Origin: Thermodesulfobacteriota bacterium
GTDB lineage: Bacteria; Desulfobacterota; Desulfuromonadia; Desulfuromonadales; Geopsychrobacteraceae
Direction: 5' to 3'
DNA length: 37,374 bases
Assembly (NCBI GenBank): GCA_028282145.1
Contig: JANQIN010000111.1
Coordinates: 1 to 37,374 of the forward strand
The notes under the pieces are model-generated. The model was not told the DNA's origin, searched no databases, and worked only from the letters and a program-made list of their open reading frames with translations. Below, piece by piece: positions 7,639 to 15,575 of this stretch. How positions within the stretch are numbered: position 1 is the stretch's first letter; each line of letters starts with the position of its first letter. Both the position numbers and the translations under genes were made by a program.

Positions 7639-8552
7639 TGAATCCACTGGTTAGCGTCATTATAACGACATATAATCGCAACAATCTTCTATGCAGAGCG
7701 ATTGATAGTGTTTTGGGGCAAGGTTATCCGCGTATCGAAATTATCGTGGTGGATGATTGTTCGATGGTAGAGGCCGCTCATGAAATTGGGAGCCTCTATG
7801 CTGGTCGGGTAAAGTTTGTACGGCATAAAAAAAATAGGGGTTTGGCCGCAGCACGAAATACAGGTATCGATGTTTCTAGTGGCGAGTTAATATCGTTTCT
7901 TGATGATGATGACGAGATTTTACCTGACAAGATTGAAAAGCAAGTTGCTTTCTTCAAGGAAAATCCTCGAAGCCATGCAGTTTTTTGTGGGGCCATACAG
8001 ATGTATGAGGGGGGCAGGAAGGTAGTTCACATCCCAGAAAACTCAGGCCAACTGTTTCCCGAGGTCCTGCACGGGACTCCAAATGCTATTCATACTTTAA
8101 TGTTAAAAAGAAGTGTATTTGAGACAGCCGGAGCCTTTGATGAAGAGTTAACTCACCTTGAGGATTATGATTTCTGGATCAGGTTGAGCCTTAACTTTCG
8201 AGTCGAATCTATTAATGAGGCTTTAGTTCGTTATTATTTTCACGGTGATCAAATGTCAACAAGGGGCCGTGAAAATTTGGTTGGGAGAGATGCTGTAATC
8301 AAAAAGCATCAAGAAATTTTTAATAAGCATAGGAATGTTCTATATAAACACCTTAGACGTCAACTTAGAAAAAGTATTTTGCTCGGTGAGTATAGCCTAT
8401 TTTATAAGTATCTTTTTAACTGCATTAAAATTAGGCCTTTTAGCTCTGATCTCTACGTACATCTTTTTGCTTCTCTTTTTTTGAGGAAGTTTCATAAAGA
8501 ACTTGTCGTAAAGTATGGGCCCAAAGCAAAAAATGATTTTTTAATATATTGA
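7638..8552 (+). CDS. Glycosyltransferase family 2 protein
   Basis: This 304-residue GT2 starts with PLVSVIITTYNRNNLLCRAI, has the IIVVDDCS motif near residue 36, AAARNTGIDVSSGE, and FLDDDDEILPDK with aspartates at 89-92, then HLEDYDFWIRLS as the acceptor-side motif. The remaining 90 residues are a helical, lysine-rich C-terminus that may lie against the membrane. Its ATG overlaps the TAA of the preceding GT2 by one base, so the two are coupled. The last 200 bases become AT-rich. Sugar and linkage cannot be inferred. Confidence 0.87.
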   Translation: MNPLVSVIITTYNRNNLLCRAIDSVLGQGYPRIEIIVVDDCSMVEAAHEIGSLYAGRVKFVRHKKNRGLAAARNTGIDVSSGELISFLDDDDEILPDKIEKQVAFFKENPRSHAVFCGAIQMYEGGRKVVHIPENSGQLFPEVLHGTPNAIHTLMLKRSVFETAGAFDEELTHLEDYDFWIRLSLNFRVESINEALVRYYFHGDQMSTRGRENLVGRDAVIKKHQEIFNKHRNVLYKHLRRQLRKSILLGEYSLFYKYLFNCIKIRPFSSDLYVHLFASLFLRKFHKELVVKYGPKAKNDFLIY

Positions 8553-8564
8553 GTAGGAGTTTCC

Positions 8565-9581
8565 ATGCCTGATGGAATTGATTTTATCGTTCTCTGGGTC
8601 GATGGTTCCGACCCCGATTGGGCGCGCGAATATCAGAAGTATTCTGCTTCACCGGCGGGGGGAGACAATAGGATTCGTCGGTATCGGGATCTGGGGATCT
8701 TTCATTATTGGTTTCGAGGTATTGAGCTTTTTGCGCCTTGGGTCAGGAAAATTCATCTGGTTACCTGCGGTCACTTACCGCCTTGGTTGGACAAAAACCA
8801 CCCTAAATTAAATATTGTGAAACATTCTGATTTTATCCCGGAAAAGTATCTGCCGGTTTTCAGTAGCCATCCGATCGAATTGAACGTCCATAAAATTGAG
8901 GGCTTAAGTAATGAGTTCGTACTTTTCAATGATGACACGTTTCTTTTGGGTCCATGCAAAAAGTCGGACTTTTTTAAAAATGGGAAACCCAGAGATATCT
9001 TTTCCTTAAATGCCATCATTCAGTCATCTATAGCCCATATAAAAATCAACAATATTCAGACAATAAATCATCGTTTTCTCAAACGTGACATTTTCAAACG
9101 AAACCTGTTCAAAATATTTAACTTCAGATACCCGACAATAGAAATTATTAAAACTTTATTTCTGTCTATCTGGCCTTGTCTGCCCGGCTTCCTGGACCCC
9201 CATCAACCGCAGCCTTTTTTAAAATCCACTTTTCGCGATGTTTGGAATGAGGAAGGGGCGCTGTTAGATCAAACATGTCGCCATAGATTCAGAACCTCAT
9301 TTGACGTGAGCCCTTCGCTCCTTCGTTACTGGCAATTATGCAAAGGGGCTTTCGAACCTATCGGCCACAAGGATACCTTCTCCGATGGGGTCAGTGACTT
9401 AAGCAGTGCGCAGGAGTTTTGTAGTAAGATTCGCTCTGGAAGGTACAGGATGGCTGCTCTTAACGATGAGATTGATGACCAAGCCTGCTATACAGAACTC
9501 CAGGCGGTTATTTGCGATTGCTTCGATGAGCTGTTCCCCCATCGGTCCGCGTTTGAGTTGGAGGCCAATGACATAAAATGA
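8565..9581 (+). CDS. Stealth-family capsular polysaccharide phosphotransferase (first copy)
   Basis: The 338-residue protein shows the conserved Stealth regions in order: CR1 IDFIVLWVDGSDPDW (residues 5-19), CR2 with RRYRDLGIFHYWFRGIE and APWVRKIHLVTCGHLPPWL, CR3 with FSSHPIELNVHKIEGLSNEF and FNDDTFLL, and CR4 around HQPQPFLKSTF. Stealth enzymes move a sugar 1-phosphate from a UDP-sugar to a hydroxyl, forming a phosphodiester; the human lysosomal enzyme GNPTAB is a homologue. It therefore predicts a phosphosugar polymer or phosphosugar decoration. ATG at 8565 follows AGTAGGAGT. It overlaps the second copy by four bases (ATGA). Confidence 0.9.
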   Translation: MPDGIDFIVLWVDGSDPDWAREYQKYSASPAGGDNRIRRYRDLGIFHYWFRGIELFAPWVRKIHLVTCGHLPPWLDKNHPKLNIVKHSDFIPEKYLPVFSSHPIELNVHKIEGLSNEFVLFNDDTFLLGPCKKSDFFKNGKPRDIFSLNAIIQSSIAHIKINNIQTINHRFLKRDIFKRNLFKIFNFRYPTIEIIKTLFLSIWPCLPGFLDPHQPQPFLKSTFRDVWNEEGALLDQTCRHRFRTSFDVSPSLLRYWQLCKGAFEPIGHKDTFSDGVSDLSSAQEFCSKIRSGRYRMAALNDEIDDQACYTELQAVICDCFDELFPHRSAFELEANDIK

Positions 9582-10576
9582 AAAGGGGTGATGTCGATTT
9601 TGTCGTTACCTGGGTAGATGGTAGCGACCCGGAATGGCGCTCTTCTTTCGAGGAGCATGCGGTGTGTCTGGAAGGGGATAAGAAGGAAAGCCGCTTCCGT
9701 GATTGGCCCACACTCAAGTACCTTTTTCGAGGTTTTGAGGAATGTGCTCCCTGGGTACGAAAGGTCCATTTCGTAACCTGCGGACACCTCCCTTCATGGC
9801 TGGATGAGTCCCATCCGAAGCTTAACGTCGTAAATCATTCCGATTTTTTGGAAGGCAGGAACCTCCCTGTGTTTAGCAGTCACCCTATTGAAATTAACCT
9901 GCATAGAATAGAGGGCCTTTCAGAACAGTTTGTGTATTTCAATGACGATACCTTCCTTTTACAAAGAATGTCCCCTTGCGATTTTTTTAAAAAGGGTGTC
10001 CCTCGAGATATGCTTGCCTTTAACGCGATTGCAGAGAGCAAGATTGCACATGTCAAGTTGAATGATGTAAAGATCATTCATAAATATTTTTCGAAAAAGG
10101 ATGTGGTTTTTCAGAATTTTTTTAAGATATTCAATTACCGGTACAATCTTATTGAAATGATAAAAACGGCGTTGCTTATGCCCTGGCCGGTGATCACCGG
10201 GTTTTACGACCATCATTTGCCGCAGCCTTTTTTAAAGAAAACTTTTTCAGAAGTTTGGGAGGCTGAGCCGGAGGTTCTCACACGGGTATCCGCATCAAAG
10301 CTGAGAAGCGATGCAGATGTTAACCAGTACCTGTTCCGCTATTGGCATCTTTGCAAGGGCCAGTTCCAACCTATCGGTTTCAAAAGTCGATATATGGATT
10401 GGGTGAGGGATGTTGAAGATGCCAAGGCATTCAGGAGGGCACTTCTCTCCAAGCGATATAAATTTTGTTGCATTGGTGATGCTGTTGAGCATGATCAGAT
10501 ATTTGAAGAATGCCAGAAACTAATTTGCGAGGGTTTCGAATCCCTCTTCCCCAAAAAGTCAGGGTTCGAGTTATGA
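9578..10576 (+). CDS. Stealth-family capsular polysaccharide phosphotransferase (second copy)
   Basis: A 332-residue paralogue of the preceding protein with the same four regions: VDFVVTWVDGSDPEW near the start, SRFRDWPTLKYLFRGFE, APWVRKVHFVTCGHLPSWL, SSHPIEINLHRIEGLSEQF, FNDDTFLL, and LPQPFLKKTFSEVWEAE. The two copies are close over their cores but differ in CR1/CR2 linkers and C-termini, so they may recognise different donors or acceptors in one repeat unit. The gene is coupled by ATGA overlaps on both sides, to the first copy and to the cytidylyltransferase gene, which ties phosphosugar transfer to CDP-alcohol synthesis. Confidence 0.9.
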   Translation: MKRGDVDFVVTWVDGSDPEWRSSFEEHAVCLEGDKKESRFRDWPTLKYLFRGFEECAPWVRKVHFVTCGHLPSWLDESHPKLNVVNHSDFLEGRNLPVFSSHPIEINLHRIEGLSEQFVYFNDDTFLLQRMSPCDFFKKGVPRDMLAFNAIAESKIAHVKLNDVKIIHKYFSKKDVVFQNFFKIFNYRYNLIEMIKTALLMPWPVITGFYDHHLPQPFLKKTFSEVWEAEPEVLTRVSASKLRSDADVNQYLFRYWHLCKGQFQPIGFKSRYMDWVRDVEDAKAFRRALLSKRYKFCCIGDAVEHDQIFEECQKLICEGFESLFPKKSGFEL

Positions 10577-10962
10577 AAACAGTGTTGACCTACGGCACCT
10601 TCGACCTTGTCCACATCGGGCATATTCGTATTCTGAAGCGTGCCCGGGAGCTCGGAGATCGGTTGATCGTTGGTCTTTCCACCGATGAATTCAACCGGGT
10701 GAAGCACAAGTCTTCGTTTATGTCGTATGAGCACCGAAAAGAGATTCTGGAAGCTCTCCGTTATGTCGATAAGGTGATCCCCGAAAGTACCTGGGAGCAG
10801 AAGGTCGAGGATGTTCTGCGGAATGAGGTAGACATCTTTGTTATGGGGGACGATTGGGCTGGAGAGTTCGACTTTCTGAAGGAGCACTGTGAGGTTGTTT
10901 ATCTTCCTCGGACTCAGGATATTTCGAGTTCAGGTCTGAAGGGGCAGTTGCGGCAGGGATAG
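10573..10962 (+). CDS. Glycerol-3-phosphate cytidylyltransferase-like (TagD family)
   Basis: The 129-residue protein is a single-domain nucleotidyltransferase. It has GTFDLVHIGHIRIL near residues 8-21 with the HxGH catalytic pair (His14, His17) and a C-terminal RTQDISSSGLK corresponding to the RTEGISTT nucleotide motif. TagD enzymes make CDP-glycerol from CTP and glycerol 3-phosphate; related proteins use ethanolamine phosphate or other polyol phosphates, so the substrate is open. I start at ATG 10573, which overlaps the Stealth stop (ATGA) and gives the normal family N-terminus; the frame is open further upstream but has no family similarity there. The next gene is a CDP-alcohol transferase, a likely consumer of the product. 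Confidence 0.87.
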   Translation: MKTVLTYGTFDLVHIGHIRILKRARELGDRLIVGLSTDEFNRVKHKSSFMSYEHRKEILEALRYVDKVIPESTWEQKVEDVLRNEVDIFVMGDDWAGEFDFLKEHCEVVYLPRTQDISSSGLKGQLRQG

Positions 10963-10977
10963 ATCTTGGAGAGAGCC

Positions 10978-11691
10978 ATGGATCGGATTACAGAAGAGCA
11001 GGCCAATAAGGCCATGTCATTAAAAACCTGGTGGGCCATGCCGTTTATTCAGCCGATAGCCCGCAGGTTGGTAGTCTATCTGGTGAATAACACGCAGGTG
11101 ACAGCCAATCAGGTAACCCTGACCGCAATCGTTCTGCGGATGGTTACGGCGCTTTGCTTTCTGCAGGGCGGTCATCCGTTGCTGGTCCTTGGCGCTTTCA
11201 GTTACTGGTTGGCCTATGTCTGCGACTGTACCGATGGCACGGTTGCCCGGTTGAGAAACCAATCTTCCGAGCTTGGTCGCTACCTGGATCATGTGGCGGA
11301 TCTGATCGGAGACGCTGTCGTGCTTTCGGCTCTTTGTTGGTCCTCCGGGGTTTGGGGTACCTATCTCTGGGCCGGAATGCTGGCGATGCAGGTCGGCGAG
11401 TGCTATGTCAGCTATCTTGCTGGATTCGCCATCGCTGAGAACGGAAACGCAGCCGACTCACCTCGAATCCTGGCGTTGGTCAACCGATACCGCCAGTGGT
11501 GGTTCCGAAAGAACCTCAAATCGTTCTTCTCCCTGCCCGATTACACGGCCGTGACATTTGTTTTGTTCCCTTTGCTTGGACGGCCTGACCTTGGTCTGAC
11601 GGTGGGCTTCTGGTGCCTGTTTGTGGTCACCGCCTATGCGGTTTTTTCCACCTTTGTTTCCATTCATACTGGTGTGAGGCAGTTCCCCTGA
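10978..11691 (+). CDS. CDP-alcohol phosphatidyltransferase family membrane enzyme
   Basis: A 237-residue multi-pass protein carrying the full signature D-x2-DG-x2-AR-x8-G-x3-D-x3-D at residues 83-108 (aspartates 83, 86, 104, 108). Enzymes of this family use a CDP-linked alcohol or CDP-diacylglycerol and a second hydroxyl to make a phosphodiester in the membrane. Coming 15 bases after a TagD-like gene, it probably uses the CDP-alcohol made there, adding for example phosphoglycerol to a lipid or glycan. The ATG at 10978 has a good GGAGAG site; a TTG at 10966 would place the start inside that site. Its stop overlaps the next start (TGATG). Confidence 0.85.
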   Translation: MDRITEEQANKAMSLKTWWAMPFIQPIARRLVVYLVNNTQVTANQVTLTAIVLRMVTALCFLQGGHPLLVLGAFSYWLAYVCDCTDGTVARLRNQSSELGRYLDHVADLIGDAVVLSALCWSSGVWGTYLWAGMLAMQVGECYVSYLAGFAIAENGNAADSPRILALVNRYRQWWFRKNLKSFFSLPDYTAVTFVLFPLLGRPDLGLTVGFWCLFVVTAYAVFSTFVSIHTGVRQFP

Positions 11692-12761
11692 TGGGGGTGT
11701 TGTGGCTGAAAAAGGTCGATGACCTCATTGGTCCCATCCTGACGCGCTTTCCCCTTCCGCTCGGGAAGGTGACTGCTCCCTCTCTGGATGGGCGGTCTGT
11801 TCTTGTTGTCCGGCCTGGAGGGTTGGGAGACGCCGTCCTCCTCCTTTCGGTGATCCTGGGCGTGAAAAATGAATTTCCGGGGGTAGCTATCTCGGTTTTG
11901 GCTGAATCGCGCAACGCTGCCATCTTTGATCTGATCCCTGGAGTGAAAAGAGTGTATTGCTACGATCGGCCCAAAGACCTGCTCGCAGTCGTTCGTACCC
12001 GGTTTGATGTGTTGGTCGATACCGAGCAATGGTATCGGCTCTCCGCAGTCGTTGGCAGGGGGGTCCGGGCGAAGTACAGGGTCGGCTTTGGTACTAACGA
12101 TCGCCGTCGACTTTTTCATCGAGCCTGTTCTTTTTCTCTGGAAGATTATGAGCTGGACAGTTTCCAGCGACTTTTTTCCGATTGGGTCTTAGAGGGTGGG
12201 AGCGCTGAGCCTCCTTATATCGATACCGATCTCCGCGAGGTGGCCGTTTTGAAGGAGCGGTTGGTGATCCCGGACCCCTTTGTGGCCATTTTCCCCGGGG
12301 CAAGCATCCCGCAAAAGAGATGGCCTCTGGGCCGGTTTGCGAGTCTGGCTGTACGGATACAGGAAATGGGTTTCACACCGGTCTTTATCGGAGGGCCGGA
12401 TGAAAAAGAGGCGGGTGATAGCCTTGTTGAACAGGTCGGTGGAATCAATGCCGCAGGGAAAACATCCCTGAAGGAAACCACCTTCTTACTTTCCAGTGCT
12501 CGTGCTCTGGTGACCGGAGATTCGGGAGTCCTTCATCTGGCCATGGCGGTAAACTGCCCCACGATTTCGCTGTTCGGGTGCAGCAACCATCTGAAGTGGG
12601 CGCCCCGAGGAGAGAGGCACATAGTCGTACGTGTGGATCTGCCCTGTTCGCCATGCAGCAGGTTTGGCAGGGTATCCGATTGCCCTAACGGTCTGGCTTG
12701 TATGGAACAGCTTGCAACGGCGGATGTTGTTGCCGCATTTGAAAAAGTTTTGGGAAGATAA
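11691..12761 (+). CDS. Glycosyltransferase family 9 (heptosyltransferase-like)
   Basis: The 356-residue protein matches the ADP-heptose:LPS heptosyltransferase family: LVVRPGGLGDAVLLLSVI at about residues 38-55, then in the C-terminal lobe FVAIFPGASIPQKRWPLGRF, FIGGPDEKE, VTGDSGVLHLAMAVNCPTISLFG and the late W-x-P-R-G motif. A cysteine cluster (CSPCSRF...DCPNGLACM) near the C-terminus is common in this family. It would extend LPS core or the cluster's glycan. The ATG at 11691 overlaps the preceding TGA; a TTG/ATG start inside the previous gene would be out of keeping with family length. It closes the glycan operon and is followed without a gap by the prepilin peptidase. Confidence 0.87.
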   Translation: MGVLWLKKVDDLIGPILTRFPLPLGKVTAPSLDGRSVLVVRPGGLGDAVLLLSVILGVKNEFPGVAISVLAESRNAAIFDLIPGVKRVYCYDRPKDLLAVVRTRFDVLVDTEQWYRLSAVVGRGVRAKYRVGFGTNDRRRLFHRACSFSLEDYELDSFQRLFSDWVLEGGSAEPPYIDTDLREVAVLKERLVIPDPFVAIFPGASIPQKRWPLGRFASLAVRIQEMGFTPVFIGGPDEKEAGDSLVEQVGGINAAGKTSLKETTFLLSSARALVTGDSGVLHLAMAVNCPTISLFGCSNHLKWAPRGERHIVVRVDLPCSPCSRFGRVSDCPNGLACMEQLATADVVAAFEKVLGR

Positions 12762-13547
12762 ATGAACTCTTTGATGACGACATTGGTTGTTCTGTTGGGC
12801 TCTGTTTTTGTTTTCGGAACCCTGGTGGGCTCTTTTTTAAATGTCTGCATCTATCGGATCCCCGCCGGGAAGTCGGTGGTGCGACCTCGTTCGTTCTGCC
12901 CGACCTGTGGAAAACCGATTGCCTGGTATCAAAATATTCCAATCTTCAGCTATCTCTTCCTTCGTGGATGTTGTTTCAACTGCGGGGTAAAAATTAGCCT
13001 CCGTTATCCGGCCATTGAAGCGTTGACCGGCGCCCTTTTTGTTATGGTTGTCTGGTCCTTCGGAATAGCACCCTGGACCCCATTTTATCTGCTTTTTGTG
13101 GCAGGCCTGATCACGATCACCTTTATCGACCTTGATCATCAGATCATCCCGGATGTCATCAGCTTGCCGGGGATTCTGGTTGGTTTGCTAAGCGTGTTTT
13201 TTGTCCCTTGGATTACCTGGGTAGATTCTATAGGTGGTGTCCTTTTGGGAGGAGGACTACTATATCTAGTAGCAGAACTTTATTTCCTGTTAAAGAAAAA
13301 GGAGGGGATGGGTGGAGGAGATATTAAGCTTTTAGCCATGATCGGCGCCTTTTTAGGGTGGAAGGCGGTTTTTCCAGTAATATTTCTTTCATCACTTATA
13401 GGAACAATGGTCGGAATACCATTAATGTACTTCACCAAATCCTCTGGTGGCTTGGCAATACCTTTTGGCCCTTTTTTGTCTGTTGGGGCTGTTATATGGC
13501 TTTTCTGGGGTAGTTCTATACTTTCCTGGTATTTTTCCTTCTTTTAA
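12762..13547 (+). CDS. pilD: Prepilin peptidase / N-methyltransferase
   Basis: The 261-residue membrane protein is a type IV leader peptidase. It has GSFLNVCIYRIP near residue 25, a cytoplasmic zinc-type tetracysteine (CPTCGKP then CFNCGVK), the methylase-region RYPAIEALTG, and the two catalytic aspartates in FIDLDHQIIPD and MGGGDIKLLAM. It cleaves and N-methylates type IV prepilins, matching the pilMNOPQ genes downstream. It starts one base after the GT9 stop, with GGGAAG as ribosome site. From about 13210 codon choice turns AT-rich (many ATA, TTA, CTA codons) although the protein family match continues, hinting at a recombined 3' half. A strong promoter follows at 13571. Confidence 0.93.
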   Translation: MNSLMTTLVVLLGSVFVFGTLVGSFLNVCIYRIPAGKSVVRPRSFCPTCGKPIAWYQNIPIFSYLFLRGCCFNCGVKISLRYPAIEALTGALFVMVVWSFGIAPWTPFYLLFVAGLITITFIDLDHQIIPDVISLPGILVGLLSVFFVPWITWVDSIGGVLLGGGLLYLVAELYFLLKKKEGMGGGDIKLLAMIGAFLGWKAVFPVIFLSSLIGTMVGIPLMYFTKSSGGLAIPFGPFLSVGAVIWLFWGSSILSWYFSFF

Positions 13548-13570
13548 AAAACAAAAATTAACATTTTCTC

Positions 13571-13598
13571 TTGACACGCCTGTTTACCTACCTATAAT
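13571..13598 (+). promoter_or_regulatory. Sigma-70 promoter for the XRE-pilMNOPQ block
   Basis: A perfect -35 TTGACA (13571-13576) is followed after 16 bases by a perfect -10 TATAAT (13593-13598), 40 bases before the small XRE gene. This is the best consensus promoter in the window and probably drives the regulator and the pil genes. Confidence 0.75.
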
Positions 13599-13637
13599 TA
13601 TGCTTAATTTTCCAAAATAATGGGCTATTGATATCCA

Positions 13638-13838
13638 ATGAAGAACAATGTGAAAAAATTTCGGGAATCCTTTCTGATGAGCAAAGCGGAGCTTGCACGA
13701 AAGGCCGGTGTATCTCCTCTGACCATCAGTCGGATTGAGGACGGCTGTGATTGCCGTGTGGAAACCAAAAGGAAAATCCTTCTAGGTTTGGGGATGAAGT
13801 TGACGGAAAGAGAGAAGGTTTTTCCCGGCGGCGGGTAA
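13638..13838 (+). CDS. Small XRE-family helix-turn-helix regulator
   Basis: The 66-residue protein is essentially one Cro/CI-type domain: VKKFRESFLMSKAELARKAG, then the recognition helix VSPLTISRIEDG, and a KRKILLGLGMKLTEREKVF tail, with FPGGG at the end. Such single-domain proteins bind DNA as dimers. It lies directly behind a consensus promoter and 83 bases before pilM, so it may regulate its own promoter and the pilus operon. The ATG at 13638 has no strong Shine-Dalgarno sequence (AATGGGC and ATATCC lie upstream), suggesting low translation. No effector domain is present. Confidence 0.8.
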   Translation: MKNNVKKFRESFLMSKAELARKAGVSPLTISRIEDGCDCRVETKRKILLGLGMKLTEREKVFPGGG

Positions 13839-13921
13839 TGGCGGCGCATTTTTTGCTGTTGTGTGGTTGTGTAGCTGTGTAGCTGGAAATTGGTGCTAAC
13901 ACAAATTGTAGGAAAGAGGCC

Positions 13922-14977
13922 ATGTTCTCAGGGAAGAAAGAACTGCTAGGGGTCGATATCGGAACCAGCTCGATCAAGGTTGTGGCGTTATCCGAGTCAA
14001 AGGGCGTGTTCCATTTGGAGGGGTTGGGTAGCGTGCCTCTGCCGCCGGAAGCCATTGTCGATAACTCCATTATGGATGCCGTTGCTATTACGGATGCTTT
14101 AACCGGCGTTCTTGAGAGTCTGAAGCTGAAGCATAAAGGCGCAGCGACCTCCGTCGCGGGCCATTCTGTGATTATTCGAAAGATTCAACTCCCTTTGATG
14201 GCAGAGGAAGAGCTTGAATCGCAACTCCAATTTGAAGCTGAGCAATACATCCCCTTTGATGTGGCCGATGTTTATATTGACTTCCAAATCCTTGGGCCGG
14301 ATGCAAAAGACCCTTCCCAGATGAATGTCATTCTCGTGGCAGCCAAACGGGACTTTATCGAAGACTATCAGGCGTTGTTTGGTGACGCCGGTCTGCAACT
14401 GCGAGTTCTGGATATCGACTGTTTTGCGGTCGAGAATATGATGGAGGTCAACTACGGCTTCCTCGAGGATGAAATTGTTGCTCTGGTCGATGTCGGAGCC
14501 AGCTCGGTTAGTGTCAATATCCTCAAAGGTGGGGAGTCCGTTTTCACTCGCGATATCCAGGCCGGAGGAAACTACATCAACGAAGAGTTGCAAAAGCGAC
14601 TTGGTCTGAGCAGTGATGTGGCAGAGTTGCTGAAGCTGGGCCAGGAGAGTGATGAGGTTGAGATGGAAACGGCCGAGGCCATTTTAAAGGAATCGGCCAT
14701 GAGTCTCGCTCAGGATGTTCAACGTTCGCTTGACTTTTTTACTGCGACAGCCGGGGATGACAAAATTCAAAAAGTTTATCTTGTCGGTGGGGCGTCAAAA
14801 ATGCCTCAATTGAAAGCTGGCATGGAGGAGAGGATGGGGGTCCCGGTTGAAGTCGCTGATCCGTTCCGCGGGTTGGCCGTGAACGAGAAGAACTTTGATC
14901 CGGAGTACCTGGAAGTTGTCGGGCCGGACTTTGGTGTGGCCGTTGGGTTGGCAACCAGAAGGGTGGGTGACAAATGA
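13922..14977 (+). CDS. pilM: Type IV pilus assembly ATPase-like protein PilM
   Basis: The 351-residue protein is PilM, an actin/FtsA-like cytoplasmic component that binds the N-terminus of PilN and couples the inner-membrane platform to the motor. Visible features are LLGVDIGTSSIKVVAL (phosphate 1 motif), the FEAEQYIPFDVADVYIDFQIL insert typical of PilM, ALVDVGASSVSVNIL (phosphate 2), QAGGNYINEELQ, and YLVGGASKMPQL (adenosine motif). AGGAAAGAGG precedes the ATG. The stop overlaps the pilN start (ATGA). Length and order are normal. Confidence 0.95.
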   Translation: MFSGKKELLGVDIGTSSIKVVALSESKGVFHLEGLGSVPLPPEAIVDNSIMDAVAITDALTGVLESLKLKHKGAATSVAGHSVIIRKIQLPLMAEEELESQLQFEAEQYIPFDVADVYIDFQILGPDAKDPSQMNVILVAAKRDFIEDYQALFGDAGLQLRVLDIDCFAVENMMEVNYGFLEDEIVALVDVGASSVSVNILKGGESVFTRDIQAGGNYINEELQKRLGLSSDVAELLKLGQESDEVEMETAEAILKESAMSLAQDVQRSLDFFTATAGDDKIQKVYLVGGASKMPQLKAGMEERMGVPVEVADPFRGLAVNEKNFDPEYLEVVGPDFGVAVGLATRRVGDK

Positions 14978-15567
14978 TTCGCGTTAACCTGTTACCTGTT
15001 CGCGAAGCCCAACGAAAAGAACGGCTGAGAAGTCAGCTGTCCATTCTCGTACTGAGTGCGATTGCCGTTTGTCTTGTCTGTGCCGGGATCTACATCACCA
15101 CGTCAATGAAAATCTCCGCCAAACAAGATGAAAACGCTCAGATCCAGAAGGAAATCAAAGATCTGAAAAAGAAGATCGGCAAAGTTGACAGGTTAAAGCG
15201 CCTCAAGGCCGATCTGGAGAAAAAACTCAAAGTTCTGGCGCAGCTCAAGGCCAATCGTAAAGGTCCTGTCCACCTCATGGACGAACTGAGCATCGCCCTG
15301 CCGGAAAAACTCTGGCTGGATAAATACAGCAAAAAAGGCAACCGTATCCGGATCCAAGGGGTTGGTCTGAATGAGCCCATTGTCGCCGACTTTATGCGTC
15401 GGCTTGAAGCCTCCCCCTACTATGGAGGGGTTGAACTGGAGGTGACCTCCCAGAAAAAGAAGAAGGGCGGGCTGAAGGTGTACAATTTTAAACTCAAGGC
15501 CAAGCCGGAAGATCCGGACGCCAAGAAGAAAAAAGCTGAAGCCGCCAAAAAGGCGGGGAAGAAATAG
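14974..15567 (+). CDS. pilN: Type IV pilus inner-membrane protein PilN
   Basis: The 197-residue protein starts with MIRVNLLPVREAQ, the conserved INLLP peptide that docks into PilM, followed by one membrane helix at about residues 22-45, a lysine-rich coiled coil (about 50-95) and a small periplasmic ferredoxin-like domain. PilN pairs with PilO to form the alignment platform. The C-terminus is an unusually alanine/lysine-rich tail after VYNFKLKAKPE. Translationally coupled to pilM. Confidence 0.93.
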   Translation: MIRVNLLPVREAQRKERLRSQLSILVLSAIAVCLVCAGIYITTSMKISAKQDENAQIQKEIKDLKKKIGKVDRLKRLKADLEKKLKVLAQLKANRKGPVHLMDELSIALPEKLWLDKYSKKGNRIRIQGVGLNEPIVADFMRRLEASPYYGGVELEVTSQKKKKGGLKVYNFKLKAKPEDPDAKKKKAEAAKKAGKK

Positions 15568-15575
15568 GGGGCACT

